A DNA stretch of 64,000 nucleotides, taken from the NCBI GenBank assembly GCA_034932745.1, contig JAYFOJ010000001.1, forward strand, positions 317,120 to 381,119, written 5' to 3'. The number at the start of each line of letters is the position of its first letter. Position 1 is the stretch's first letter. Origin of the DNA: JBAYST01 sp034932745. Lineage in GTDB: Bacteria; Bacillota_I; Bacilli_A; RFN20; CAG-826. This document shows positions 16,327-25,675 of this stretch, piece after piece. Both the position numbers and the translations under genes were made by a program. The notes beneath the pieces are model-generated. The model worked only from the letters and a program-made list of their open reading frames with translations, did no database searches and was not told where the DNA came from.

Positions 16327-16434
16327 ATTTTCACCTTAGCCTAACTTATTGTTTATACGCTGATAAATATAGTATTGTAATTACAATAATAAAACAAATG
16401 AAAGCGATAACAATTACTACCGGTGTGAGAAAAT

Positions 16435-17709
16435 TTAATCGTCTTCAAAAGTGAAATAATAGCTTTTAAGCAAATATCCGATATTGTATTTCGAAACCAT
16501 TTTGAATAATGACTTTTTAACTTTTTGTAAAGTTATCGCGCTGTTCTTGTATTTTTCTACCTCAGTTAGGAATGTTGCTTTTTCTTTTTTTGTCGATTCG
16601 TTTTTTAAATAGCCCCAAACATGTTGCAAGGCATTGATCTCACTATCTTTGTTTTCTTTTTCTTTCAATGCTCCATCGATAATATTATAAAAATTGATTG
16701 CAGAAAAATTCTTTTTATCTTTCAATATATCGCGGATTTGCAAATAAGAATTTGATGACTTACCAAGAACGAGATATTTGTATCTACTCCATTCTTTTTC
16801 GGCATCTTTTATGATGTTATTTAATAACAAGTTAATCTTTACCGCTGATCTATTCTTGTCTTTTACTTCGAGCATAATATCAAATTCTAAATCTTTTAAC
16901 GGATTAAAAAATTCAAGAAACTTACTTGCTTCAATCGTATAAGTATGAGCACCTATTCTTTTATTCTCCGCTTGTTGACTATAATGAATCTTTAACCTTC
17001 CATCTTCTTTTTTCCAAGTCGATTGAACTTTATTAAGAATTGTTCGATTATCGTATTTCGAAGGCCCTTGGTTAATCTCATTATGCAAATTGTCGAAAAC
17101 GACCGGAAGTCGAGTCATGCTCGAAATGTATAACACATCTTCAATGTTGTATAGTTTGTCATCGTTTTCGATGACTAGATGTTCTTTTATATCGGCCGTT
17201 AATCGATTGTTCACAATGTCGATAAAGCGGTGGATTGACTCTGTCTTGTCTTTAAAGACTCCGCCGATATGAATAATCATTTTGCTAGTTTTATTGCCGC
17301 CAAGACTTTGTATTACTTGTAGGTGATAATTAAGCTCCTCAATGCTACGCGATACCGTATTCTCATTTGGAGAATTTAAAACAACATATTGTCCTGGATG
17401 CATTGAAATTCTAATATCGTTATTTAATACTTTTTCTTTTATTCGTCTAAATTCATTTTTGAATTCGTTTTGCCAGTCTAATTTCATTATCTTTTGATTA
17501 GACGCAAAAGGTATTAAAGATGAAGTAACTCTAAAGAGTCGTATCCCATTTTCGATATTGTAATCAATAGTCTCTTCTAAAGCTCTTAGATTATGTTTAA
17601 TAATTTCCCTTACTTTGACATCATTAAAATTAGCGACGCGTATTGTTTTATAGGCGTTACTTGGAATATCGAGATTTTGACAAGCGTAACCAATTCTTCT
17701 ATTGTCCAT
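16435..17709 (-). CDS. uvsE: UV damage endonuclease UvdE/UvsE
   Basis: 424 residues. The TIM-barrel UvdE domain covers about residues 1-300: RIGYACQNLDIP at the start, RVTSSLIPFASN, RISMHPGQYVVLNSP (metal-binding His), KMIIHIGGVFKDK, HLVIENDDKLYN (metal-binding Glu) and PVVFDNLHNEIN. It nicks DNA 5' of UV photoproducts, an excision route independent of UvrABC. The C-terminal region of roughly 120 residues exceeds the usual family length of about 300 and contains a helical, Lys-rich segment. Confidence 0.93.
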   Translation of the reverse strand: MDNRRIGYACQNLDIPSNAYKTIRVANFNDVKVREIIKHNLRALEETIDYNIENGIRLFRVTSSLIPFASNQKIMKLDWQNEFKNEFRRIKEKVLNNDIRISMHPGQYVVLNSPNENTVSRSIEELNYHLQVIQSLGGNKTSKMIIHIGGVFKDKTESIHRFIDIVNNRLTADIKEHLVIENDDKLYNIEDVLYISSMTRLPVVFDNLHNEINQGPSKYDNRTILNKVQSTWKKEDGRLKIHYSQQAENKRIGAHTYTIEASKFLEFFNPLKDLEFDIMLEVKDKNRSAVKINLLLNNIIKDAEKEWSRYKYLVLGKSSNSYLQIRDILKDKKNFSAINFYNIIDGALKEKENKDSEINALQHVWGYLKNESTKKEKATFLTEVEKYKNSAITLQKVKKSLFKMVSKYNIGYLLKSYYFTFEDD

Positions 17710-17773
17710 GACTACAATTTACATAGTAAAAGTAGTTAGTTAAAGGATTATGCACCATGATTAGTTGATAAAA

Positions 17774-19009
17774 TTAATACCAAAGCGGATACTTATCGGT
17801 GATTGCTTTCACTCGTAATTTTAAATTATCTTGTGTGTCTTTTTTGCCTAAAGCAGCATCAATAATGTGAGCGATTTCGATAAAGTCTTTTTCTTTTAGA
17901 CCACGACTAGTCATAGCAGGAGATCCTAGACGAATTCCAGAGCTAACCATTGGTGGCAGTTTGTCATTTGGGACAGTGTTTTTATTACATGTAATATTTA
18001 CTTCGTGAAGGATATTCTCGGCATCTTTACCAGTTATTCCCGTTCTTTCATAGATATTGACGATTAAAAGATGATTGTCGGTTCCATTGCTGACAATTTT
18101 ATAGCCGAGTTTCTTTAATTCTTCTGCCAAAGCGTTGGCGTTTTTTACGATCTGTTCTTGATATTTAATAAATGAAGGTTCAAGCGCTTCTTTAAACGCG
18201 ACCGCCTTAGCGGCGATGATGTGCATAAGAGGTCCGCCTTGACTGCCAGGGAATACGGCTTTATCGATTTTCTTAGCGATTTCCTCGTTATTAGTAAAAA
18301 TAATACCGCCTCGAGGGCCGCGTAGAGTTTTATGAGTAGTACTAGTGACAACATCGGCGTAGTCGCATGGGTTTTGATGCAAATGTGCTGCAACCAAACC
18401 AGCGATATGAGCCATATCGACAAAAAGATAGGCGTGTACCTTATCAGCTATTTCTTTAAAACGTTTAAAATCTATTTTACGAGAATACGCAGAAGCACCA
18501 GCGATAATCATTTTTGGTTGTATTTCTAATGCTAAACGCTCGATTTCATCGTAATCGAGCTCTTCTGTAAGGGGATTGAGCCCATAAGAATGAGCCTCAT
18601 AATTAATACCGGAGAAAGATAGACGATAACCATGTGTGAGGTGACCTCCGGCGTCTAATGACATACCAAGTACTTTATCTCCGCCATTTAAAAGTGCCAT
18701 ATAAACGGCCATGTTAGCTTGCGAACCTGAATGAGGCTGAACATTAACAAATTTAACATTAAATAGCTTTTTAAGTCTTTCTCTTGCTAAGTCTTCAACG
18801 ATATCGACATTTTCACATCCGCCATAATATCGTTTGTGTGGATATCCTTCTGCATATTTATTAGTCATAATCGAGCCAGTTGCTTCCAAAACGGCTTTTG
18901 AAACAAAATTCTCACTCGCGATTAATTCGATATGTTCTTGCTGTCTTTTTTTCTCTTTTTCGATGGCGCTATACACGTCAAAGTCAACTTTTTCTAATTC
19001 GGTCATCAT
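17774..19009 (-). CDS. glyA: Serine hydroxymethyltransferase
   Basis: About 411 residues from the ATG at 19009; GGAG lies 6 nt upstream, so this start is preferred over an upstream TTG. Interconverts serine plus tetrahydrofolate with glycine plus methylene-tetrahydrofolate, using PLP. Signature segments: [62 protein letters not shown] and [14 protein letters not shown] with the PLP lysine. Length and motifs are canonical. Monocistronic. Confidence 0.98.
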   Translation of the reverse strand: MMTELEKVDFDVYSAIEKEKKRQQEHIELIASENFVSKAVLEATGSIMTNKYAEGYPHKRYYGGCENVDIVEDLARERLKKLFNVKFVNVQPHSGSQANMAVYMALLNGGDKVLGMSLDAGGHLTHGYRLSFSGINYEAHSYGLNPLTEELDYDEIERLALEIQPKMIIAGASAYSRKIDFKRFKEIADKVHAYLFVDMAHIAGLVAAHLHQNPCDYADVVTSTTHKTLRGPRGGIIFTNNEEIAKKIDKAVFPGSQGGPLMHIIAAKAVAFKEALEPSFIKYQEQIVKNANALAEELKKLGYKIVSNGTDNHLLIVNIYERTGITGKDAENILHEVNITCNKNTVPNDKLPPMVSSGIRLGSPAMTSRGLKEKDFIEIAHIIDAALGKKDTQDNLKLRVKAITDKYPLWY

Positions 19010-19157
19010 AGTAATCTCCAATCCATTTTATTCTAGCAAAAATTAAACCAGTTATTGTATATAATGCTTAGTTATTCACATCCATATTTTCTTATTTTTA
19101 AAAAATGCATTTTCGACTAGTTTTTTGTTTCATTTTGTGTTGTGGTAATCTATTTAT

Positions 19158-19673
19158 ATGTCACAAATCAAAAAAGATTACAAAATCATTAAAATGAACG
19201 CTAAATATCTCGAAGGTAAGGCCTGGGTTCATTATCATACATGGGATATATCTTATCGCGGATTAATCGATGACGAATTCTTAAACAATCGAACCTACGA
19301 AAAGAGTTTAAGTCGAATCGTATCCTCTTTGAATGATCCTAATATATTTTGCGATATTGCGCTTATCAAAGATAAAGTGGTGGGTTTTGTTCAATACAAC
19401 AAAGATCGGGATGGTACAAATACTGGTGAGATAGCAGCAATTTATGTTTTACCTGAGTATCAAGGTCGAGGAATTGGAACTGCTTTGTTAAACACTGCAG
19501 TAAGAGCGTTAACAAAAGAATATAAAACAATTTATTTATGGGTTTTGTCGACGAATCAAAAGTCGATTAGTTTTTATGAGCAAAATGGATTCGTTTTAGA
19601 AGATGTTCAAAAAGTAGAAAAGTTTCTAACGACAACACTTAATGTTTCAAGAATGGTTTATCAAAGCGTTTAA
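19158..19673 (+). CDS. GNAT family N-acetyltransferase
   Basis: 171 residues. The acetyl-CoA binding motif is IAAIYVLPEYQGRGIGTALLNTAVRAL (motif A, V-x-P-x-x-Q-G-R-G-I-G), followed by IYLWVLSTNQKSISFYEQNGFV (motif B). Resembles the RimI-like/streptothricin-type group; acceptor unknown. An extended -10, TG-G-TAATCT, lies 6 nt before the ATG with no Shine-Dalgarno, so it is probably leaderless. Confidence 0.9.
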   Translation: MSQIKKDYKIIKMNAKYLEGKAWVHYHTWDISYRGLIDDEFLNNRTYEKSLSRIVSSLNDPNIFCDIALIKDKVVGFVQYNKDRDGTNTGEIAAIYVLPEYQGRGIGTALLNTAVRALTKEYKTIYLWVLSTNQKSISFYEQNGFVLEDVQKVEKFLTTTLNVSRMVYQSV

Positions 19674-19749
19674 CCTCGCTATCTTCGGCAAGGATAAGAG
19701 AGTAATTTAATCATTGAATGTGGCTTAATTGTAATCGATCGGAGGGTGT

Positions 19750-20598
19750 ATGGATATATTAGATAAGTGGAACGACGTCGTGAGTTACATCGAATGCCAT
19801 TTAGATTCCGAAATTGATATCGAAGAAATGTCAAAGATAGTGGCAATATCGTCTTTTCACTTCCAAAGAATGTTCTCTTATATGACGAATATGACTTTGT
19901 ACGATTACATTCGTCGAAGAAAAATGACCAAGGCCGCTGTCGATTTGCAAGATCCAAATAACAAGATAATCGATGTCGCCTTAAAGTATGGTTATGAATC
20001 TCCTACAGCGTTTAATCGAGCGTTTCAAAGCATGCATGGAATCGCTCCTTCAAAGGCTAGGAATAAAGGAGTCATTCTAAAAGCATATCCTCCTATTATT
20101 TTTCACCTTTCGATTAAAGGAGAGAGCGAAATGAATTATCGTATTGAAGAGAAAGAATCATTTAAAATTGTTGGGGTAAAAAAGCAATTCGGTGAAGGCG
20201 CCATGCTTTCTATTCCGGCATTCTGGGACGAAGTTAAGGGCAAAGATATTATCAATAAAGAACTATGTCCATTGCTAAACACAAAAATGAAAGGTGTTTT
20301 AGGAGTGTGCGCACCTATTGATAATAAGAGATTTGATTATTACATCGCTGTCGCAACTAGTAGCAAGACACCAAAAGGATTGAATGATTTAGTCATTCCT
20401 AAAACTAAATGGGCAATCTTCGAGGTTAATGGTCCAATGTCAAAAGCCGTTCAGGATATGACCAATAGAATTATGACTGAATGGTTGCCGTCATCTGGTT
20501 ACGAGAGTCTAAATCTTCCAGATATCGAAGTGTATTTCGATGAAGTGGAAAACGCTCACAATCATAGCGAAATTTGGATTCCAATCCGCGCTAAGTAA
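19750..20598 (+). CDS. AraC family regulator with GyrI-like effector domain
   Basis: 282 residues. N-terminal double helix-turn-helix (residues 8-105): EIDIEEMSKIVAISSFHFQRMF and IIDVALKYGYESPTAFNRAF. C-terminal GyrI-like/effector-binding domain (about 125-282), ending in EVYFDEVENAHNHSEIWIPI. This SoxS-Rob-like arrangement is typical of drug- or metabolite-responsive activators. A GGAGGG site precedes the ATG. No obvious target gene lies next to it. Confidence 0.92.
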   Translation: MDILDKWNDVVSYIECHLDSEIDIEEMSKIVAISSFHFQRMFSYMTNMTLYDYIRRRKMTKAAVDLQDPNNKIIDVALKYGYESPTAFNRAFQSMHGIAPSKARNKGVILKAYPPIIFHLSIKGESEMNYRIEEKESFKIVGVKKQFGEGAMLSIPAFWDEVKGKDIINKELCPLLNTKMKGVLGVCAPIDNKRFDYYIAVATSSKTPKGLNDLVIPKTKWAIFEVNGPMSKAVQDMTNRIMTEWLPSSGYESLNLPDIEVYFDEVENAHNHSEIWIPIRAK

Positions 20599-20606
20599 TA
20601 AAAAAA

Positions 20607-20640
20607 GACTCGATGATTTGGTTCATCGGGTCTATTTTTT
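20607..20640. terminator. Terminator between araC-type gene and DtxR gene
   Basis: Stem GACTCGATGA / TCATCGGGTC (one G-U pair), flanked by A- and T-runs. It overlaps the 3' end of the convergent repressor gene. Confidence 0.75.
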
Positions 20641-21003
20641 TGTGCCGTATTTATCTTTGATTTTTTGAAATGATTCATCGCTTATATCGTGTTCGATTCG
20701 ACAAGCGTCTTCTAAGGCGACATCTTTGTCTACGCCTAGTTTAATTAGCATATTAGATAGTACTTTATGCCGATCGTAAACTTGAGACGCAATAAAATAA
20801 CCTTGTTTGGTAAGAGTAATGTTTCCATTCTTATCGTCGACGATGACGAGATTTCGATCTTTAAGTTTCTTAAGCGCAATACTAACACTAGCTTTAGAAA
20901 ACTTCATAGCAGTGGCGATGTCAATAGCGCGCACACTACCATTACTCTCTAATAACATTAATATTCTTTCTAAGTAGTCTTCAGATGATTCGAGCCTTTT
21001 CAT
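20632..21003 (-). CDS. DtxR family iron/manganese-dependent repressor
   Basis: 123 residues. N-terminal winged helix (SSEDYLERILMLLESNGSVRAIDIATAMKFSKASVSIALKKL) and a metal-binding dimerisation domain with KQGYFIASQVYDRHKVL, GVDKDVALEDACRIEHDISDESF. The Glu, Cys and His ligands of the CRIEHDIS segment match the family. No SH3-like third domain, so it is MntR-sized. Divergent from the feo operon, whose promoter has two matching dyads; Fe(II)-dependent repression of feo is the likely role. Confidence 0.9.
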   Translation of the reverse strand: MKRLESSEDYLERILMLLESNGSVRAIDIATAMKFSKASVSIALKKLKDRNLVIVDDKNGNITLTKQGYFIASQVYDRHKVLSNMLIKLGVDKDVALEDACRIEHDISDESFQKIKDKYGTKK

Positions 21004-21086
21004 AAATTTGTCCTTAATTCTTATTATAATAGACCACTTTTTAAAACATAGCAGTTAAAAGACACTAACTTTGTTTACTTATATTG

Positions 21087-21114
21087 TTGACAATAGATGT
21101 TTGCATGATAGAAT
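21087..21114 (+). promoter_or_regulatory. feo operon promoter
   Basis: TTGACA (21087-21092), 16 nt, then TAGAAT (21109-21114) preceded by TGA as an extended -10. The transcription start would fall at about 21121, right at the first operator. Confidence 0.65.
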
Positions 21115-21123
21115 ATAACCGTT

Positions 21124-21141
21124 AGTTAGCAATGACTAACT
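21124..21141. promoter_or_regulatory. DtxR-like operator 1
   Basis: AGTTAG-CAATGA-CTAACT: 6-bp inverted arms with a 6-nt spacer, located at the predicted transcription start of feo. Resembles the DtxR/IdeR box TTAGGTTAGSCTAACCTAA (family knowledge). Confidence 0.65.
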
Positions 21142-21146
21142 TGAAT

Positions 21147-21161
21147 GTCCTCTTAGAGGAC
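21147..21161 (+). repeat. Palindrome between the two feo operators
   Basis: GTCCTCTTAGAGGAC, perfect 7+1+7 hairpin with no following T run. Could be an RNA hairpin in the feo leader or a site for a different regulator. Confidence 0.5.
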
Positions 21162-21177
21162 TTAATTAAAGTTGAAT

Positions 21178-21195
21178 GGTTAGCCATAACTAACT
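21178..21195. promoter_or_regulatory. DtxR-like operator 2
   Basis: GGTTAG-CCATAA-CTAACT has the same architecture as operator 1, 54 nt downstream and just before the feoA ribosome site. Two copies suggest cooperative or roadblock repression. Confidence 0.6.
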
Positions 21196-21207
21196 TGGAG
21201 GTAGAAC

Positions 21208-21465
21208 ATGCCATTATTTATCGCTCCGTTAGATTGCAATTTAGCGATTATTAAATTGCTAGTAGACGGAAAAACAAAAAAGCATCTAGAAAACTTAGGA
21301 ATAACTGTTAATTCCAAAATACGCGTTATTTCAAATAGCGGTGGTAACGTTATTTGTTTAGTGAAAGATGGACGATTAGCACTTGATCATGAAATATCTT
21401 CAAGAATTATCGTTTCGTTAGAAGAGAACAAGGAGGAGTGCAATTATGCAAAAGAAGTTAAGTGA
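21208..21465 (+). CDS. feoA: FeoA domain protein (first copy)
   Basis: 85 residues, SH3-like FeoA fold: MPLFIAPLDCNLAIIKLLVDGKTKKHLENLGITVNSKIRVISNSGGNVICLVKDGRLALDHEISSRIIV. First gene of the Fe(II) uptake operon. FeoA is a small cytoplasmic protein needed for FeoB function. The second feoA overlaps its end by 20 nt. Preceded by GGAGG. Confidence 0.9.
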   Translation: MPLFIAPLDCNLAIIKLLVDGKTKKHLENLGITVNSKIRVISNSGGNVICLVKDGRLALDHEISSRIIVSLEENKEECNYAKEVK

Positions 21466-21679
21466 ATTTATAGTAGGGGAAACCGGATTTGTTAGAAAAG
21501 TCGAAGGTGAGGGTAAAATTCATCGTCGTCTTTTCGATATGGGCATTACTCCTGGAGCGGAAGTATATTTAAGAAAGAAAGCCCCTCTAGGGGATCCGAT
21601 TGAAATTACGATTCGAGGTTACGAATTAACCTTAAGAAGTAGCGAGGCGAGCCTCGTTATTATGGAAGTAAAGGAGTAA
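21446..21679 (+). CDS. feoA: FeoA domain protein (second copy)
   Basis: 77 residues with canonical FeoA features: GETGFVRKVEGEGKIHRRLFDMGITPGAEVYLRKKAPLGDPIEITIRGYELTLRSSEASLVIM. AAGGAGGAG lies before the ATG inside the first feoA. Tandem feoA genes are common in Firmicutes feo operons. Confidence 0.93.
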   Translation: MQKKLSEFIVGETGFVRKVEGEGKIHRRLFDMGITPGAEVYLRKKAPLGDPIEITIRGYELTLRSSEASLVIMEVKE

Positions 21680-21682
21680 ACG

Positions 21683-23932
21683 ATGAAACATTTTGCTTTA
21701 GCAGGAAATCCAAACTGTGGTAAAACTACCCTTTTTAATTCTTTGACTGGCTCTACTGCCTACGTCGGCAACTGGCCAGGAGTAACGGTCGATAAAAAAG
21801 AAGGTACATATAAGAAAGAGAAAGAACCGATATCGATTGTCGATTTACCGGGTATCTATTCTTTATCTCCCTATACTCCAGAAGAGGTTATATCGCGTAA
21901 TTTTATTCTCGATGAAAAACCAGATTGTATTATCAACATTGTCGACGCCACTAATCTTGAAAGAAACCTCTATTTAACTACTCAATTAATGGAAATCGAC
22001 GTTCCGATGGTCGTCGCTCTTAACATGATGGACGCCGTAAGGAAAAAAGGCGATAAAATCAACGCAGCCGAATTAGAAAAGAAATTAGGTATTCCAGTCG
22101 TTGAAATATCTGCGCTTAAAGAAGAAAACTTGGATCAATTAATGCACGTTGCCTACGAGTCATCGAAAAAAGAACGAAAAGGTGCAACGGTGCTTCAAGA
22201 CAAAAAACTTCTCGAAGTAGTTAATAAATGCAAAGATGGCCTTGAAGCTATAAACGCTGGTAGTCCTTTATTTCACGCGATTAAATTAGTCGAAGGCGAT
22301 GAAATCGAAACTAAAGATCATCCAAGCATGGTCGAAGTAGTTGCTAATTATAAAAAGACATTTAAAGACGAAGTATTCGATTCCGATTTTGAGGCGATGA
22401 TCGCCGATGGTCGTTACAAATACATTACGAAGAATTTCGCTCCAGTAGTAACAAAAAAAGATAAATCTTTGAGTAAGAAAATGACTGGCTCAGATAAAGT
22501 AGATAGAGTATTGACTAGTAAGTGGTTTGGTATACCGATTTTTATTGCAATTCTCTTCGTTATTTTCCATTTAACATTCTCTGCTAATTTCTTATTCTTA
22601 CAAGGAGCATTAAATGGTAGTTCTTCATTTGAAGGGACGATGTTCGAAGGCCTGTTTTGGACTGCAGATGGTATTAATTCGCCTGGAGTAATACTACAAA
22701 CATTCCTAACCAGCATTACCGATTGGCTTAGCGTCATGGTAAGAGGCTTACTAGCTTCCTCACCAGAGTGGGTCGGTGGATTTATTTGCGATGGTGTTTT
22801 AGCAGGACTATTCGCCGTCTTATCTTTCTTACCTCAGATTCTATTGTTATTCCTATTCTTCTCTATTTTAGAAGATTCTGGTTACATGGCTCGTGTTGCG
22901 TTTATTCTCGATCGTATCTTTAGAAAATTTGGTCTATCTGGTCGAGCTTTTATGCCGATGATTATGGGTTTTGGTTGCTCGGTTCCTGCGATGATTAATA
23001 CTAGAACTTTGGCAGATGAAAACGAAAGAACTGCAACGATTCGAGTTATTCCTTTCTTTAGTTGTGGCGCTAAATTACCAATTCTTACGGCGGTAGCAGG
23101 TGCAATTGTTCTTCAATTTGGTGTCGCTAACGCTGACTTGATTACATTAGGCATGTACTTACTAGGAATGGTCGTTGCGATATTTGCCGTTTTACTGATG
23201 AGAAACACGACGATGCGTGGCGAAGTACCTCCATTTATCATGGAATTACCTAGTTATCATTTTCCACAATTTAAATCGTTAATGATTCACTTATGGGATA
23301 AACTAAAACACTTTATTAAGAAAGCCTTCACGGTTATTCTTGCTTCGACAATTGTTATTTGGTTCGTTCTCCATTTCAGTTGGAATTGGACTTATTTACC
23401 AGATGAACAGATGGGCGCATCGATTATCACGAGTTTAGGTCAATTCATTCAACCAATCTTTACTCCGCTTGGATTTGGTTCACAATTAAGCCCAACATGG
23501 GGATGGGTCTTCGTCGTCGCTGCGATTACTGGTCTTATCGCAAAAGAGAATGTCATCGGGACATTCGGCGTTCTTGCTGCTGTTATCATGTCTGTCAGCG
23601 GGCTTGAAGTAGAAGGTAGCGAAGCTGTACAAATCATGATTCAAAGCACTGGAATTAGTCTAGCGGGTCTAATATCGTTTATTGCCTTCAATATGCTAAC
23701 CATTCCTTGTTTTGCCGCTGTAGCAACTGCGAAAGCAGAACTACCTAAAGGTAAATTTGGATCGACAATCTTATTCTGGGTCATTACTTCTTATATCGTT
23801 GCTAGCGCAATCTATCTTATCGGAACATGGTGGTGGACTTCGTTTGTTTTCCTAGCCTTAATTGGCTTATTGGTGTTTGGTATCGTTTTATACAATAAGA
23901 AGCACACAACCGTTGGAGGGCGACCAGTATGA
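21683..23932 (+). CDS. feoB: Ferrous iron transport protein B
   Basis: 749 residues. N-terminal G-protein domain: GNPNCGKTTLFN (G1), NWPGVTVDKKEG (G2), DLPGIYSLSPYTPEE (G3) and NMMD (G4). A helical spacer follows, then the FeoB membrane core with two Gate domains, including FFSILEDSGYMARVAFILDR, FMPMIMGFGCSVPAMINTRTL and FFSCGAKLPI. Imports Fe(II) across the membrane. Third gene of the operon, 3 nt after feoA2, overlapping the next gene by 4 nt. Confidence 0.98.
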   Translation: MKHFALAGNPNCGKTTLFNSLTGSTAYVGNWPGVTVDKKEGTYKKEKEPISIVDLPGIYSLSPYTPEEVISRNFILDEKPDCIINIVDATNLERNLYLTTQLMEIDVPMVVALNMMDAVRKKGDKINAAELEKKLGIPVVEISALKEENLDQLMHVAYESSKKERKGATVLQDKKLLEVVNKCKDGLEAINAGSPLFHAIKLVEGDEIETKDHPSMVEVVANYKKTFKDEVFDSDFEAMIADGRYKYITKNFAPVVTKKDKSLSKKMTGSDKVDRVLTSKWFGIPIFIAILFVIFHLTFSANFLFLQGALNGSSSFEGTMFEGLFWTADGINSPGVILQTFLTSITDWLSVMVRGLLASSPEWVGGFICDGVLAGLFAVLSFLPQILLLFLFFSILEDSGYMARVAFILDRIFRKFGLSGRAFMPMIMGFGCSVPAMINTRTLADENERTATIRVIPFFSCGAKLPILTAVAGAIVLQFGVANADLITLGMYLLGMVVAIFAVLLMRNTTMRGEVPPFIMELPSYHFPQFKSLMIHLWDKLKHFIKKAFTVILASTIVIWFVLHFSWNWTYLPDEQMGASIITSLGQFIQPIFTPLGFGSQLSPTWGWVFVVAAITGLIAKENVIGTFGVLAAVIMSVSGLEVEGSEAVQIMIQSTGISLAGLISFIAFNMLTIPCFAAVATAKAELPKGKFGSTILFWVITSYIVASAIYLIGTWWWTSFVFLALIGLLVFGIVLYNKKHTTVGGRPV

Positions 23933-24126
23933 GCGCACTTGAAATCATCGTCATCGTCGTTGCTGCTTCAATAGTTTTAGGAGTATTAGGCACTTTTATC
24001 TACAAGAAAATTAAGCATCTTCCAACTGGAGAGTGTTCTTCTTGTAGCGTTAAGGGTAATAATCTCTTGTCGCAATACCGAAAAAAATACAAAAAGAAAT
24101 CTAAGTGTTCTAACTGCAAAGACTAG
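23929..24126 (+). CDS. FeoB-associated Cys-rich membrane protein
   Basis: 65 residues: one N-terminal membrane helix (IIVIVVAASIVLGVLGTFIY) then a cytoplasmic tail with CSSCSVKGN and KCSNCKD. Small proteins of this type close many Firmicutes feo operons and may bind iron through the cysteines (inference). Overlaps feoB by 4 nt. Confidence 0.88.
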   Translation: MSALEIIVIVVAASIVLGVLGTFIYKKIKHLPTGECSSCSVKGNNLLSQYRKKYKKKSKCSNCKD

Positions 24127-24250
24127 AATAACTCAGTTGATAATTTGTTTAATTAGAGTGTCTAAATGCCGATATTCATTTAGTTAATAAACAAGAATAT
24201 TCTTTAAACAATTTGCATTTAATTAGATAAAGACAAAATTCTAAAAATAA

Positions 24251-24274
24251 GGGATGCGCTAGCATTCCTTTTTG
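24251..24274 (+). terminator. feo operon terminator
   Basis: Stem GGGATGC / GCATTCC (one G-U pair) with a GCTA loop, then TTTTT. Confidence 0.75.
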
Positions 24275-24276
24275 TT

Positions 24277-24297
24277 TATAATCTACCTTGGTAGGTA
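24277..24297 (+). promoter_or_regulatory. -10 box and palindrome before lipoprotein gene
   Basis: TATAAT (24277-24282) runs into TACCTTGGTAGGTA (24284-24297), a 5+4+5 palindrome at the predicted transcription start. The same 14 bases occur at 43987-44000 in the fibre-gene leader. Confidence 0.5.
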
Positions 24298-24305
24298 TAT
24301 TAAAT

Positions 24306-25643
24306 ATGAAAAAGAAATTAGTAGTCTTACCGCTATTACTACTTTTACTAGCGGGATGCACTCAAAACGAAAGCCACGACAGTCAGAGCAATAGTCAAGA
24401 AACATCATCATCTAGTAGCGATACAAAAAGCGAAGACCCTTCTTCAAGCCAAGAGAATCCTTCATCTAGCGAAAACCCTTCGTCCAGTGAAAATCCATCT
24501 TCGAGCGAGGATCCTTCTTCGAGCGAACAACCAATCGATTACAAAACAAACATCAGCGAGATGAGAACAATCGCATTATCTTTAGCAGGAAGCGTTAACG
24601 ACAAGAATGTCGCTACTTCATCAGTAAGAGCGAAATTTACCGCACAAATGTTAACGGTTCAAGATTACATCACGACTCAAAGCGGTTATACAAGCCGCTA
24701 CAAAGCCCTTGTTGCTAATGAAACTGGTTATATCATCGTTTGTCTATCACAAACCGGATATGACTATGTCAAAGGATATGCCGACAAGCAACAATGCTAT
24801 TCTTTTGAGGGCAACATCGGTCTATATTGCGGTGAACCAGAAATCGTTATGGACGCAACTGCCAAGCCAACTTATTTAAGCAATGTCACACTTAGTTATA
24901 CATTAAACAAGACCGCAGTAAGTTCGATTATGGATGCCTTTAACTTTATCAAGACGATTCCTGTTAATAGCAAAGGTATTGGCTTTTCTTCCACTCCGAT
25001 TACGATGGAATTGAAGTACTTAATGAAATTAGAGAACTCAATTGCATTATTCACCGATGGTACTAACGTCATTCAAATGCACGGTCACGATAAAATCAAT
25101 AACCAATTATCCGTTAACGGAACATATGAAGTAACAGCGTTAAGAGGAATCTTTAACTACAAGAGCGAATTAGAATTTATTGCTGTGAAATCAATCACTA
25201 AGACAATCGATTTAGATTTTGCAAGCGCCGCAACAACCATTACCGCTGCGCAATTATATGCATTCGATTACGATTTAGATCATAACTATTCTTCAAACTA
25301 TACATACGCTGAACAATTTACCAAACTTTACAAGTATGTCGGTTATGCAAACTACTACATCAAAGATAGTACTTACACAATCGTTTTAGACGACACCGCA
25401 AAAGATAGTTATTCGACGATTACAACCGCGGCATCTGGAAAAGCTTTGTTTTTAAACAACGATAATGCAGTAAATCTTTATACCGATTCTGATTTTAGAA
25501 ATTGTCCATTTGTCGAAGAAGCCGCTAAATCCAAAGAAAATAAAACTTTGATTACTTTCTACTTCACGCCATACCTTAAAAACACAAGTCATTACTGGCA
25601 AATACAAGCTTTTGAAGACACGCTTCAACAAGTAACTTTATAG
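24306..25643 (+). CDS. Ser-rich-linker lipoprotein of unknown function
   Basis: 445 residues from the ATG at 24306 (MKKKLVVLPLLLLLLAGC, lipobox LAGC). An upstream Met at 24288 would put the palindrome inside the gene, so the shorter start is preferred. After the Cys comes a roughly 60-residue linker with repeats of ENPSSS / EDPSSS. The remaining 370 residues look all-beta; two segments end in patterns like SVNGTYEVTALRGIFNYKSELEFIAVKSI, reminiscent of OB-fold domains of secreted Firmicutes proteins, but I cannot assign a family. Surface-exposed. Confidence 0.8.
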   Translation: MKKKLVVLPLLLLLLAGCTQNESHDSQSNSQETSSSSSDTKSEDPSSSQENPSSSENPSSSENPSSSEDPSSSEQPIDYKTNISEMRTIALSLAGSVNDKNVATSSVRAKFTAQMLTVQDYITTQSGYTSRYKALVANETGYIIVCLSQTGYDYVKGYADKQQCYSFEGNIGLYCGEPEIVMDATAKPTYLSNVTLSYTLNKTAVSSIMDAFNFIKTIPVNSKGIGFSSTPITMELKYLMKLENSIALFTDGTNVIQMHGHDKINNQLSVNGTYEVTALRGIFNYKSELEFIAVKSITKTIDLDFASAATTITAAQLYAFDYDLDHNYSSNYTYAEQFTKLYKYVGYANYYIKDSTYTIVLDDTAKDSYSTITTAASGKALFLNNDNAVNLYTDSDFRNCPFVEEAAKSKENKTLITFYFTPYLKNTSHYWQIQAFEDTLQQVTL

Positions 25644-25675
25644 TTTTAATTAAGTAAAACGCTTTGCTTTATCAT

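Noticed and set aside
21147..21161. Terminator in the feo leader
   Set aside because: The hairpin is perfect but no T run follows, and feoA has its own strong ribosome site right after.
24420..24540. CRISPR-like or DNA tandem repeat in the lipoprotein gene
   Set aside because: The repetition is the coding of a Ser/Pro/Glu-rich linker. Unit lengths vary and there are no spacers.
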